The notes beneath the pieces were generated by a model, which worked only from the letters and a program-made list of their open reading frames with translations, was not told where the DNA came from and did no database searches. From contig CAWCWZ010000063.1 of the NCBI GenBank assembly GCA_963799395.1, positions 66,191-130,190 of the forward strand: a stretch of DNA of 64,000 nucleotides. The letters are read 5' to 3'. This document shows, piece by piece, positions 8,378 to 18,679 of this stretch. Position 1 is the stretch's first letter. Each line of letters opens with the position of its first letter. The stretch comes from Bog-752 sp963799395. GTDB lineage: Bacteria; Actinomycetota; Thermoleophilia; UBA2241. Both the position numbers and the translations under genes were made by a program.

Positions 8378-9766
8378 TTGGAACCCAGGATCGCTACCCG
8401 CATGGGTGACGGCTCGCTGGTCGAGATGACCCGCTCCGAGATCAAGGCCGATCTCGAGGAGGGCACGCAGGTGTCCGCCAAGCGGGCCAAGGTCGATCCC
8501 CTGACCCAGGACGAGCTCGACCACCTGCTCGACATCTACGCCTCGTCGGCGCGCTTCACCGCCGTCGACATCGGCGACGAGGTCGTGATGAGCAACGACG
8601 GCACCGGGACCAAGCACATCGGCAACCGCGTGCAGGACCTGCAGACCTACGAGCAGGTCGTCGGCATCGACATGGTCGAGCTCTGGCAGATCGACTACTC
8701 GTACAAGGCCGTCAAGACCAACGTGGCCCACGAAGGCCAGACCATGAAGATCGCCCAGATGCTCTGCACCAACCCCGTGCAGTACGGGGCGATGCCCGAC
8801 CTCGGCCGCTACTCCAAGCCCGACGGCCCCATCGACAACTGGTCCGAGCTGCTGCCGCTGATGAAGGTCGACGAGGCGCGCGCCGCCCAGCTCGAGGCCT
8901 GCGACATGCTGGTCAACGACATCAACTTCGTCGCCGACCACATGATCGAAGCCGGCGCCGACGGCATCGACATGGACACCACCGGAGCCGCCGGCGACGC
9001 CGACTTCCTCGCCGGCCTCACCGCCTGCCGCATGTTGCGCGAGAGGTACCCGTGGCTCGGCCTCGAGATCGGCATGGCGAGCGAGTTCGTGCTGGGCATG
9101 CACGGCCAGCTCACGTTCGACGGCGAGCGTCTGGCCGGCATGTGGCCCAAGGATCAGCTACGCATGGTGCAGGCTGCCGGGGCCTCGATCTACGGGCCGG
9201 CCGTCAACATCAACACCGGCAAGTCGACTGCCTGGAACATCGCCCGGGCGATGACCTTCATCAAGCCGGCCGCCGAGATCGCCGAGATCCCCGTGCACGT
9301 CAATGTGGGCATGGGCGTGGGCGGCGTACCGACCTGCGTCTACCCGCCGGCCGATGCGACCTCACGGGCGTCCAAGGCGTTCGTCGAGATCCTCAAGATC
9401 GACGGTTACTAGGTGGGCACGGGCGATTCCCAGGGCATGGAGTCTGCCCACACGCAGGCTTCGGGCATGGGCGGAATGCGCACCGCGGGAGATCTCGTGG
9501 CACGCATGCAGATGACCCGGAGAATGCGTCTCAAAGAGGCCAAGGCCTACGTCGCCGACAAGCTCGGCTGCAGCACACGCGACCTGTCCGACCCGGTCGC
9601 CATGGAGCAGATCCGCATCGAGAAGGGGCTGGGTACGCTCGCCCACACTTCGGCGGTGCGGCCCGGCGAGGCCGGCATGATCGAGGCCAAGTTCAACATC
9701 GCAAAGACGCTCGACATCCCGATCAACTGCGTCGAGCGCTTCAAGGAGCGCGTCGGGCTCGGCTAG
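8378..9766 (+). CDS. mtbB: Dimethylamine methyltransferase MtbB-family protein with in-frame UAG (pyrrolysine 345)
   Basis: 462 residues when the TAG at 9410-9412 is read through. Before it: RASKAFVEILKIDGY; after it: VGTGDSQGMESAHTQ and GMGGMRTAGDLVARMQ. The start is TTG 8378, 8 bases after GGAGG and aligned with copies 1 and 3 (EPRIATRMGDG); the in-frame ATG at 8372 is only 2 bases from GGAGG. The barrel carries the same motifs as its neighbours (DTTGAAGDADF, EIGMASEFVLGMHGQL, GPAVNINTGKSTAWN). It probably transfers a methyl group from a secondary amine to a corrinoid protein. It has its own short leader (8262-8377) with a dyad around TATACGATT (about 8312-8320). The true stop is TAG. Confidence 0.9.
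9410..9412 (+). other. In-frame UAG, predicted pyrrolysine codon (mtbB copy 2)
   Basis: The context is DGY-UAG-VGTGD, at residue 345 exactly as in copies 1 and 3, with family homology continuing on both sides. Confidence 0.9.
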
Positions 9767-9800
9767 CTCGGCGACGGCCTGACGGGGGCGTGCCTAAGGT

Positions 9801-9836
9801 GCGGCGGGGGCGGCGCGAAGGCGCCGCCCCCGCCGC
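9801..9836. terminator. Bidirectional hairpin terminator
   Basis: A perfect 16-base-pair GC stem (9801-9816 with 9821-9836) with a GAAG loop sits between convergent mtbB copy 2 and the secreted-protein gene. A second, related hairpin follows at about 9843-9870. Confidence 0.7.
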
Positions 9837-9885
9837 GTTGCCGGCGGCGCGAAAGCGCCGCCCCCGCCGCCTTGCCGGCGGCTCG

Positions 9886-10494
9886 CTACTTCAGTCGCGC
9901 GAGGAACGTGACCGAGCCGAACGGGTCGCCCGGTGATGGGGCCGTGCTGAACTCCCCGTTGATCGCGCCGACCGACGTCGCGTTGAAGAACAGCAGGACG
10001 TCGGTGACCTTCGCGTACTTGTGGCCGTGGATCGTCACCACTGACGGTATCGAGCCCATGAGGTTCTCATCGAAGAAGTTCGGTGTCCGGGTGCCGTTGG
10101 CGGAGACCGAGATGCCGGCGCTGGTGTTGACGCCCGCGCGCCAGCCCTTCAGGTTGAGGATGGTGAAGGCCACGGTGTCCGGGTCTACGTAGGCGAGCCC
10201 GCCACCGAGGAGGAACGTGCCGTGCGCTCCGGCGCCCGTGGTCCAGGTGCCGCCCGTGACCGGCATCCGGAACGTCACATGAGTCGTTCCCCACGAGATG
10301 CGCGCCGGGAAGATCGGATACGGTGGGATGCCGGCATGAAGAAAGCTGCCGGTCTCCGTGGGGTCGAGGCTGAAGGTCGCCGTGCCCGCGCCCAGGTGAT
10401 GAGTCTTGGCGGCGGCCGTCGCCGGCAGGAGCGCCGGCAGCGCGAGCAGAGCGACGATCGCCACGAGCGCGACGCGAGTCCGTGACCGTTTCAT
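9886..10494 (-). CDS. Secreted protein of unknown function (HtaA-like beta domain possible)
   Basis: 202 residues with a clear Sec signal peptide: basic MKRSRTR, a hydrophobic core ALVAIVALLALPALLP and a likely cut after ATAAA. The mature part is beta-rich with spaced Gly/Thr motifs (MPVTGGTWTTGAGAHGTFLL, then VAFTILNLKGW and IPSVVTIHGHKYAKVTD). The order resembles HtaA/actinobacterial surface domains where a GG-G-GGL stretch precedes a strand, but I cannot confirm this. There are no Cys, sortase or lipobox signals. The start at 10494 has GGGAGG upstream. It is oriented against the flanking mtbB genes and shares no obvious operon. Stop TAG. Confidence 0.65.
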   Translation of the reverse strand: MKRSRTRVALVAIVALLALPALLPATAAAKTHHLGAGTATFSLDPTETGSFLHAGIPPYPIFPARISWGTTHVTFRMPVTGGTWTTGAGAHGTFLLGGGLAYVDPDTVAFTILNLKGWRAGVNTSAGISVSANGTRTPNFFDENLMGSIPSVVTIHGHKYAKVTDVLLFFNATSVGAINGEFSTAPSPGDPFGSVTFLARLK

Positions 10495-10710
10495 GGGAAC
10501 CTCCCTCGTTGGCCTTTGTTCCGTAGGACGTGGTTGTCCGTGCATGATTTCCCGTCTGCGGCGTTTCGGAGCGCGGCCGCCCGTTCGCGACCCGCCACGA
10601 CGACCGCCCGATCGTCGGTCGCATCGTGCCGAACCGACCGCCCGGGGACGGGGCGCCGCGGCGCCCCGCCTGATACGATCGCCGGGCAACCAGGTAGAGG
10701 GGGTGCCAAC

Positions 10711-12135
10711 ATGGAACCACCGGTACTGGCCCGCATGGGCGACGGCTCGCTGGTCGAATCGACGCGCAGCCAGATCAGGGCCGACCTCGAAGACGGCACG
10801 CAGGCGGCGGTGGTGAGGGGCAAGATGGCGCCGCTCGCGGCCGACGAGCTCGACCATCTGCTCGACATCTTCGCCTCGTCGGCGCGCTTCACCGGCGTCG
10901 ACATCGGCGACGAGGTGGTGCTCTCCAAGGACGGCAGCGGCACGCCTCAGCTCGGCAGCCGCATCGACGCCCTGTACGCCTGCGAGCAGGTGCTCGCCCA
11001 CGACACCTGCGAGCTCTTCCACATCGACTACTCCTACCGGGCCGTGAAGACCATCGTGCCCTTCGAGCAGCAGTACATGAAGGAGGCCCAGGAGCGACTG
11101 ACGATACCCGTGCACTACGGCGCCCAGCCCGACCTGGGCCGCTACTCGGCGCCCGACGGTCCCTGCGGCAACTGGTCGGAGCTGCTGCCGGCTCTCAAGA
11201 TCGACGAGGCCCGGGCCGCCCAGGAAGAGGCGGTCGAGCTCGCCGTCGACGACATGGTCTACGTCGCCGAGAGCCTCTGGGACGCCGGCGCCGACGGCCT
11301 CAACTTCGACACGGCCGCCGCCGCCGGCGACGCCGACTTCCTGGCCACGCTGCGGGCCGTCGAGACACTGCGGGCCAGGCACCCCGAGATGGGCATCATG
11401 GTCGGCATGGCGGCCGAGATGGTGCTCGGCACCCACGGGCAGCTCGAGTACAGGGGCACACGCCTGGCCGGGCTCAAGCCGGCCGGCCAGCTCGCCGTCG
11501 TGCAGCAGGCCGGGGCGACCGTGTTCGGCCCGGCGGTCAACACGGTCACGACCAGGTCGGTCGCCTGGAACAGCGCCCGCGCCCTGACGTTCGTCAAACC
11601 CTGTATGGACGCGGCCGGCATTCCCATCCACATGAACGTCGGCATGGGCGTGGGCGGCATGCCGATGCACGCCTTCGCTCCCGTCGATGCCGTGTCGCGG
11701 GCCTCGCGGGCCTGCGTCGACATCCTGCGGCTCGACGGGTTGTAGGTCGGTTCGGGCGACATGTTCGGCATGGACGTCGCCCACTCGTGCGCCTCCGGCA
11801 TGAACGGACTGCGCGCCGCCGGAGATCTGGTGGCGCGGATGCAGATGGCGAAGGGCATGAGGATCACAGAGGCCAAGCGCTACGTCGCCGACAGGCTCGG
11901 AGTGACGCCCCGCGACCTGTCCGACAACCCGGCGATGCACGAGCTGCGCGGCGAGCTGCGTCTGGGTCGCGTCTTCGAGACCGAATCGAGCTACTACGCC
12001 GACCCCAGCCCGCTCGAGGCCAAGTGGCACATCGCCGAGCGACTCGACCTGCCGATCAACTCGGTCGAGCGTTTCAAGGCCGGCCTCTCGTCCGGTCACC
12101 CGGCGGCGCCGGCGACAGCGAAGGATCCGATGTGA
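10711..12135 (+). CDS. mtbB: Dimethylamine methyltransferase MtbB-family protein with in-frame UAG (pyrrolysine 345)
   Basis: 474 residues reading through TAG 11743-11745. Before it: RASRACVDILRLDGL; after it: VGSGDMFGMDVAHSC and GMNGLRAAGDLVARMQ. ATG 10711 follows GAGGGGG by 7 bases and fixes the start of the two neighbouring copies (MEPPVLARMGDG). The N-terminal two thirds resemble copies 1 and 2 more than the copy at 54721 (shared SARFTGVDIGDEVVLS). The gene ends with TGA that overlaps the GTG of the following MttB-like gene, so the two products are made together and may act on the same amine or in series. Upstream, a GC palindrome (about 10650-10667) precedes a possible -10 TACGAT. Confidence 0.9.
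11743..11745 (+). other. In-frame UAG, predicted pyrrolysine codon (mtbB copy 3)
   Basis: The context is DGL-UAG-VGSGD at residue 345. This is the one copy of the five whose natural terminator is TGA and not TAG. Confidence 0.9.
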
Positions 12136-13562
12136 GGACACTGCTGCAGGTACTGAGCGACGAGGAGCGCGAGCGTGTGCACGAGCACACGCTCGCGCTC
12201 CTCGAGACCACCGGGGTACGGGTCGACAGCGAGCAGGCGCGCCGCATCCTGGCCGAGGCGGGGGCCGACGTCGACGACCACCACAGGGCAAGGCTGCCGG
12301 GCGCACTCGTCGAGCGCGCCCTCGAGACCGCGCCCAAGCGCTTCTCGCTCGGTGGCCGGCGCCCGGGCTGGTCACTGCCCATGAACGAGGGCGGCTTCAC
12401 GTTGCTGGCCGACGGCGGCGGCACGAGCGTCATCGACCGCGTCACCCACGAGCGCCGCCCGGGAACGCGGCAGGACTGGGTCGAATCGACGACGCTGCTC
12501 GACGCCCTCGACGACGTCGGCCTCTACTGGTGGATGATCGAGTACGGTCTCGAAGCCGAGACGCCGGGCGGCATGGTCGCCTACCTGCGCGACCTGTTCG
12601 CCATGTTCGGCAAGCACGTGCAGGACTCGTTCCTGCAGCCGAGGCTCGCGCCCTGGGTGCTCGAGGCGCTCGAGATCGTCTTCGGCGGCCGCGAGGCCGT
12701 GCGCGCGACCCATCCCTACTCGTACCTGATCACGCCGACCTCGCCGCTCGTCGTCGAGCACTCGTGCATCGACACGTGGCTGGCCCTGCGCGGCTACGAC
12801 ATCCCGGTCGCCATCATGCCCATGCCGCTGATGGGCGCGACCGCCCCCGGCAGCATGCTGGCGACGCTCGTCGTGGCCAACGCCGAGACGCTGGCCACGC
12901 TCTGTGTCGTACAGGCCGCCGAGCCCGGCACGCCGACGATCTACGCGCCGGTCATCGCCTCCATGGACCCGCGAACCGGTCGTCTCGCCGGCGGCGGCAT
13001 CGAGCACGCCGTGATGGCCGCGGCCGGCACCCAGATGGCGCGGCTCTACGGCCTGCCGGTCGAAGCCTCGGGCTGCGGCACCGACCAGTTCGTGCCCGGC
13101 GCCCAGGCGGCCTTCGAGAAAGCCACGACGGCCCTGTTCTCGGCTCTCGCCATGCCCGACATCCTCGTCGGTCCCGGCATGCTGGCCGGCGCCATGGTGC
13201 TGTCGCTCGAGCAGCTCCTGATCGACTGCGAGATCTTCCGCATCGCCTGCAAGGCCCAGGCCGGGATCGTGGTGACCGACGAGTGCTGGCTCGACGATAC
13301 GATCGCCAGGGTCGGTCCGGGCGGCGACTTTCTCGGTCAGCCGTCGACCCGCTGCAACGCGCGCTCGGGCGAGTTCTACCTGCCGCGACTCGGCCTGCAC
13401 GACACCTACGAGTCGTGGCTGGCCGGCGGCGCCGTCGACATCGTCGAGGAGGCCCGAGTCAAGGCCGAGGAGCTGCTGGCGAGCCACGTGCCCCTGGCGC
13501 TGGACGACGACGTGGTGCGCGCCCTGAACGAGCTCGCCGCCAGGGCGGCACGGTCGGCGTAG
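12132..13562 (+). CDS. MttB-superfamily (trimethylamine/glycine-betaine methyltransferase-like) protein without pyrrolysine
   Basis: 476 residues, close to MttB (about 495). The family layout is clear: N-terminal helices (HEHTLALLETTGVRVDSEQ, ILAEAG), the CDDVT-like middle, GLPVEASGCGTDQFVPG near residue 316 and IACKAQAGIVVTDE in the last barrel strands. No TAG interrupts it: at the pyrrolysine position, aligned with the 56289 gene through the conserved AQ-x2-x-EK, there is Gly316. Non-Pyl members include MtgB, which demethylates glycine betaine, and relatives acting on proline betaine, carnitine or butyrobetaine, so a quaternary amine is the likely substrate. GTG 12132 overlaps the stop of mtbB copy 3. 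Confidence 0.85.
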   Translation: MRTLLQVLSDEERERVHEHTLALLETTGVRVDSEQARRILAEAGADVDDHHRARLPGALVERALETAPKRFSLGGRRPGWSLPMNEGGFTLLADGGGTSVIDRVTHERRPGTRQDWVESTTLLDALDDVGLYWWMIEYGLEAETPGGMVAYLRDLFAMFGKHVQDSFLQPRLAPWVLEALEIVFGGREAVRATHPYSYLITPTSPLVVEHSCIDTWLALRGYDIPVAIMPMPLMGATAPGSMLATLVVANAETLATLCVVQAAEPGTPTIYAPVIASMDPRTGRLAGGGIEHAVMAAAGTQMARLYGLPVEASGCGTDQFVPGAQAAFEKATTALFSALAMPDILVGPGMLAGAMVLSLEQLLIDCEIFRIACKAQAGIVVTDECWLDDTIARVGPGGDFLGQPSTRCNARSGEFYLPRLGLHDTYESWLAGGAVDIVEEARVKAEELLASHVPLALDDDVVRALNELAARAARSA

Positions 13563-13586
13563 GTCACACGTGCCTGAGAAGCGCGC

Positions 13587-14531
13587 TCAGTCGCGCACCG
13601 CGCCCGGGGCGGGACCGGCGCGGTGGATGTCCATCACGTCCTGGAGCAGCTTGACGGCCTCGTCGTGAGGGCGCTGGAACGAGTTGCGTCCCATGATCGT
13701 GCCGAAGCTGCCGCCGGCGGCGCACTGCCGGTTCTCTTCGAGCACGGCGTCGACGCCCTTGGCCTCGCCGCCGGAGAAGATGACGATGCGGCGGCCGGCA
13801 AAGGCGCCCTGGATGACGACCTTGACGCGATCGGTGAGGGTGTCGACCTTCATGCCTGCCTTCTCGAGGGCCTCGGCCGACTTCTTGTCATGAGGGGCGT
13901 TGGTCGGCGGCTTGACCTTGATGATGTGGGCGCCGAGCTGGGCCGCGATCTGGGCGGCGTAGGCCGCCACATCGACCGCGGTCTCGCCCTCCTTGGGCAG
14001 GTCGCCGCCGCGCGGGTACGACCAGACGACCACGGCGAGGCCGACCGACTTGGCTTCGGCCGCCATCTCGCGCAGCTCCTCGTACATCTCGGTGCGCGCC
14101 CCGGAGGCGGGGTAGATGGTGAAGCCGATCGCGCTGCAGCCCAGGCGCAGAGCGTCGTCGACGCCGGCGGTGACCGCCGGCAGCGGCGCTTCGGGATGGG
14201 TGTAGAGCAGGTCGTGGTTGTTGGCCTTGAGGATCAGCGGGATCTGCCCGGCGTAGTCGGCGGCGCCGGCCTCGATGAAGCCGAGGGGCGCGGCGTAGGC
14301 GTTGCAGCCGGCGTCGATGGCGAGCTGAAAGTGGTAGCGGGGATCGAAGCCGTCGGGGTTGGGCGAGAAGCTGCGGGCGGGACCGTGCTCGAAGCCCTGG
14401 TCGACCGGCAGCATGACGAGCTTGCCGGTACCGGCCAGACGGCCGCTCATGAGGAAGCGGTAGATGTTGGCCTGGATGCCGGGGCTTTCGGAGCGGTACC
14501 AGGAAAGGATCTGCTTGACTCTGTCTGTCAT
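13587..14531 (-). CDS. fba: Class I fructose-1,6-bisphosphate aldolase (DhnA/archaeal-type)
   Basis: 314 residues. It cleaves or forms fructose-1,6-bisphosphate through a Schiff base. Family landmarks: VMLPVDQGFEHGP near the N-terminus, ILKANNHDLLY, SAIGFTIYPAS, VVVWSYPRG, the strand with the predicted Schiff-base lysine GAHIIKVKPPT, IVIFSGGEAKG and GTIMGRNSFQRP (phosphate binding). This non-metal, archaeal-like aldolase fits the archaeal-type GAPDH and PGK at 60.9-63.2 kb, suggesting an archaeal-flavoured lower glycolysis/gluconeogenesis. It is convergent with the MttB-like gene (24 bases apart). The start at 14531 has GAGGGC upstream. Confidence 0.9.
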   Translation of the reverse strand: MTDRVKQILSWYRSESPGIQANIYRFLMSGRLAGTGKLVMLPVDQGFEHGPARSFSPNPDGFDPRYHFQLAIDAGCNAYAAPLGFIEAGAADYAGQIPLILKANNHDLLYTHPEAPLPAVTAGVDDALRLGCSAIGFTIYPASGARTEMYEELREMAAEAKSVGLAVVVWSYPRGGDLPKEGETAVDVAAYAAQIAAQLGAHIIKVKPPTNAPHDKKSAEALEKAGMKVDTLTDRVKVVIQGAFAGRRIVIFSGGEAKGVDAVLEENRQCAAGGSFGTIMGRNSFQRPHDEAVKLLQDVMDIHRAGPAPGAVRD

Positions 14532-14625
14532 CTGCCTGCCCTCGTCTGGAAGTGGTGGATCTGCCGGTGCGTGGCGCTCTCGGCGGTCCGCAGCGGCTGC
14601 CCCGGACGGCCCTTCACAGATGATA

Positions 14626-17600
14626 TCAGAGGGCGACGGCGCCAGCGGTCACCGGCGCTCGTTGTGTGGCGCGAGGTCGGGCGCGGGGCCTGGGACCAGG
14701 TCGGGCGCGGGGCCCGGGACCAGGTCGGGCGCCGCCAGGGCGACGTCGGCCAGCGCCTCGAGGACGTCGGGTTCGATGGCCTGCCGCGACGCCCGCCGCA
14801 CGCGGGCGGTGAACGCCGCCCGGCTGAGGCGCCCGTCGCGGTCCCTTGTCGGCGAGGACGTCGCGAGCGGCGACGACGGCGGCGACGACGCGGTCGCCGA
14901 GCTCGCCGGCGACCTGACGCGGGGCGGCGGGTGCGCCGCGGCGCGCCCGCCGCCCCGCCAGGGCGCGCTCCCGCGCCTGGACGGCGACCTCGGCGACCGC
15001 CTGACCGCTCAGCCCCAGACGGGTGGCGACCTCGCCGGCCACGAAGGCCAGCAGGTCGGCGCGCGAGGCCGCCAGGCGCTCGCGCGCCTGGACGAGGCCC
15101 GACACCGGGGCCGCCGCCAGCGCGTCGTCGCCGTCGGCCTCGGACGCCGTCTCCAGTGCCCGTGCGCCGGAGTAGGCCGCGACGCGGTCGCGACCCAGTC
15201 GCTTGGCCTGGTACATGGCCGAATCGGCCAGGTCGATCAGGCGCTCGGCGGTGTCGGCGTCGGAGGGGTAGCTGGCCGTGCCGATGCTGATGGTCAGCCG
15301 GCCGGCGCCGCCGTGACCGTCGTGGGCGACCCTGCGGCGGATGCGGTCGGCCACCCGCAGGCCGGCGCGGGCGTTGGTGTCGACCAGGATCACGGCGAAC
15401 TCCTCACCGCCGTAGCGCGCCGCCAGGTCGACGTGGCGGATCGCGCCCTCGATGATCTGGGCGACGCCGCGCAGGGCGGCGTCGCCGGCGCTGTGTCCGA
15501 AGCGGTCGTTGAACTGCTTGAAGTGGTCGAGATCGCAGAACAGCAGCGTGAGCTCGCCCTGGTGCTCGGCGGCGCTCTCGACCTCTTCGGCCAGGCGCTC
15601 GTGCAGGTGGCGGTGGTTGTAGATGCCGGTCAGGCCGTCGGTGATGGCGTCGACCTCGGCGCGACTGAAGCGCACGGCGGCCGAGTGCACCAGCGAAGCG
15701 AAGGTCTCCGAGAGGTTGCCGCGCAGCCCCTCGAGCCGGATCGCGACGTCGGCCGGCAGATCGGCGTTGGCGACCGCGACGATGGCCCCGGTCTCGTCGT
15801 GCAGTGGGGCGATGCCCGACACCCAGGCGCCCCACTCGTCGACGACCACGACGTTGATGTCTAGCTCGCGTCCGGCGAACACGGACCGAAGCTCGTCGTC
15901 GATCAGCACCGGTTCGCCGTAGAGCGAGCGCTGCGACGGCTCCTCTTCGCCGTCGACGACGATCGTGAGGCCGCTTTCGCCGGCGACGATGGTGGTGAGA
16001 AAGCGCGCCGGCGGATGGCTGTCACGCACTTCGCGGAGCGTGGCCGCCACCGCGGCGTAGTCCGGACCGTCCACGTCGTCGCTCGCGACGACGCGGGCGT
16101 GCTGGGCGACGTCGATCCGCAGAGCCGCCTCGCGGGCGATCTCGCCGGCGCGGGCGTGCAGCGCGGCGAGACCGGCGAGCACGCGCCGAAAGGCGTCGAC
16201 CAGGCGCGGGTCGAACTGCTGCCCGCGGCAGCGCTCGAGCTCGGCCAGGCAGTCGGTGTAGGTCATGGCGCTGCGGTAGGGACGCCACGACGACATGGCG
16301 TCGTAGGAGTCGACGATGCACATCACCTGGGCGAGGGCCGGGATGTCGTCGCCGGCGAGGCCGTCGGGGTAGCCGGCGCCGTCCCAGCGTTCGTGATGGT
16401 GGCGCACGGCGGCCACGAGCTCGGGTGCGAACAGCGTGCCGATGATGTCGGCGCTGAAGCTGGGATGCTGGCGCATGAGCTCCCACTCGCGGGAGTTCAG
16501 GCGGCTGGGCTTGAGCAGCACGCGGTCGGAGATCGCGATCTTGCCGATGTCGTGCAGGTAGGCCGCCTCTTCGGCCTGCACGAGCGTCTCGTGCGGCCAG
16601 CCGAGCTCCTTGCCGAGCAGCACCATGTAGGCGGCGACGCGGGCGGCGTGACCGAGCGTGTAGTAGTCCTTGGCCGAGAGCGCCGAGCTCAGGGCCTTGA
16701 GGTTGCTCATGTGCAGGCGGCGGATGCTTTCGTAGAGGCGGGCGTTGCCCAGGGCAAGCGACAGGTGGGTGGCGATCCGGCGCAGCACCTGGACGTGGTG
16801 GTCCGAGTAGGCGTGCGGCTGCTCGCTGCCGAGCGAGAGCGCGCCGATCAGCTCACCCTCGGCGAACAGGCCGGCGACGGCGCCCGACCGCAGGTCGGCG
16901 ACGACCGGGTCGTCGGCCGGCAGCGGTCCGTCGGCCGGCAGATCGAAGATCAGCACCTTGTCGCGCCGCAACCGGTCGCCGAAGCCCTGCCTGACGTCCC
17001 CGACGAACCTGCCCTCGAGGCGCCCGCCGCTGTCGGACGAGCGGATGGTGGCCAGCTTGCCGCGCTCGTCGATCATCACCAGGCTGCCCCGGTCGAAGGG
17101 CACGAGGCGGCGCAGCTCGGCGAGCGTCGCGTCGGCGATGTCCTCGACCCGCAGGGTCGAGGTGATCCTGCGGGCGATCTCGTTCAGAAGCTCGGTCTCG
17201 CGCTGGCGTTGCTCGAGCTCGCGGTAGACCTTGGCGTTGTGGATGGCCACGGCCGCCTGGTCGGCGATGGCCCGCGCGAGCTCGCGCTCCTCGGCGGTGT
17301 AGTGTCGCTCGGCCGTCGTCTCGATCAGGACGAGCAGACCCATGACCTCGTCGCCGACCACGAGCGGCACCGTCAGGCAGGTCTTCTCGCCCCAGTGCGT
17401 CATCGACTCGCGGCTCTGGGGGTCGAGGTCGGGGTCGGAGATCGTCTCCTCGACCGCCTCGGCGCTGGCCAGCAGCGCCCGGTAGCCGGGGTTGTCGCGC
17501 AGCGGCATGACCTCGCTGCCGAGACCCTCGTAGCTGTCGGACTCGGGCGAGTAGAACGAGCGGTCGACGATCACGTCGGCCGTGGGATCGTACTCCCAGA

Positions 17601-18484
17601 TCACGCACTCGTCTGAGCCGAGCGCCGAGGCCGCGGTGCGGGCCACCGCCGGCAGCACGTCCTCGAGGACGAGCGTCGAGGTCAGCGAGCGCCCGGCCGA
17701 GACGAGCGAAGCGAGGCGACGGTTCTGCCGGCGCAGCTCCTGGTTGCTCTGCTCGAGGCGGTCGAGAAGGGCGGCCTTGGCGAAGGCGCCGGCGAGGATG
17801 TCGAGCGAAGAGCCGAGCGCCTCGCTCAGGCGCGGAGAAGTCGCGCGGCACGATGTCGTAGAGGTCGATGAGTCCCACGAGGCTGCCGGCGGAGACCATG
17901 GGAATGCTCAGGAAGCTTTCGAACCCCCAGCGGCGCATGGCGTCGCGCTCGACGGGCTCCAGCGGTGCCGTGCACAGGTCGTCCATCGCCATCGGCAGGC
18001 CGGCGTCGAGGATGCGCCGCGTGAGCGGATACCGCTCGACCGGCAGGGTCCTGCCGGCGACCGCGCGGTCGAAACCCTGCACGTCGCAGCTCGTCACGCA
18101 GCGCAGGCGCTCCGCCTCGGGCATCCAGATGTCGCAGTCGACGGCGTCGACGAGCTCGCGCAGGCCGCCCGCCAGGAGCTCGACGGTCTCGTGGAGACCG
18201 ACGGTGTGCGACAGGCGGCGAGCCAGGTCGTCGAGATCGTCGCGCAGCCGGTCAGGGTCGGCGCCGAGAGACGTCGGCGGCGGGCCGCCGTCCGGGGGTC
18301 GCGGGCCGTGGCGGAGCGCCGTCGCGTCGCGCCGGCGGAAGAAGCGCGGACCGTGGGGACGGCGGTAGCAGGGCAGGTCGCCGGCGTCGGCCCGGCGGCG
18401 CAACGCCGCCGGGCTCACGCCGGCGACCGCCGCCGCCGCGGGCAGCCGCAGCCAGTCCGCGGACTCGTTCCCCTGGGGCTTCAC
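14626..18484 (-). pseudogene. Large GAF / HD-GYP / GGDEF c-di-GMP signalling protein with N-terminal HTH, frameshifted
   Basis: From ATG 18484 the product begins with a MerR/excisionase-like helix-turn-helix (AAAVAGVSPAALRRRADAG), then a GAF domain (FLSIPMVSAGSLVGLIDLYD). The frame breaks near 17835; the other frame continues from SEALGSSLDILAGAFAKAA through a coiled segment, two more GAF domains (LTVPLVVGDEVMGLLVLIE; IGALSLGSEQPHAYSD), an HD-GYP phosphodiesterase (YLHDIGKIAISD, HHERWDGAGYP), a sensor-like stretch and a GGDEF cyclase with an intact ARYGGEEFAV. Both synthesis and breakdown motifs are present. A second shift near 14850 is likely: the alternative frame ends at 14649 with a natural tail of PGPAPDLV repeats. 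The frame from 14626 to 17658 alone (1010 residues) is open. The shifts may be sequencing errors. Confidence 0.8.
14677..14733 (-). repeat. 24-bp tandem repeat at the 3' end of the sensor gene
   Basis: Units 14677-14700 and 14701-14724 differ by one base, with a partial third to 14733. In the minus-strand frame ending at 14649 they encode repeated GPAPDLVP residues. Confidence 0.7.
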
Positions 18485-18679
18485 GTCCGATCCCTCCGCT
18501 TCCGTCGACCGCCTAGTTTAGCCATTCGGCTTGCAGCGAGCCACCGCGACGGCGGCCGCTTGCAGGGGGGAGATACTCGCCGGACGGCGAATTGCTGTTG
18601 CCAATGGCGCCATGTATCCTACGGGGCGCCACACTGGGGTGACCTGCCGTTCGTGCGCGGGCTGAAAGGAGACAGCGTG
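18485..18679. other. Divergent promoter region
   Basis: Separates the leftward sensor gene from the rightward secreted-protein gene. It is AT-richer than average (GCGAATTGCTGTTGCC, GTATCCTACG) and ends with the AGGAG ribosome site at about 18667. No specific promoter can be assigned with confidence. Confidence 0.4.

Noticed and set aside
13623..15290. Plus-strand open frame across the aldolase and sensor genes
   Set aside because: It lies antisense to well-supported genes and translates into low-complexity Arg/Gly sequence.
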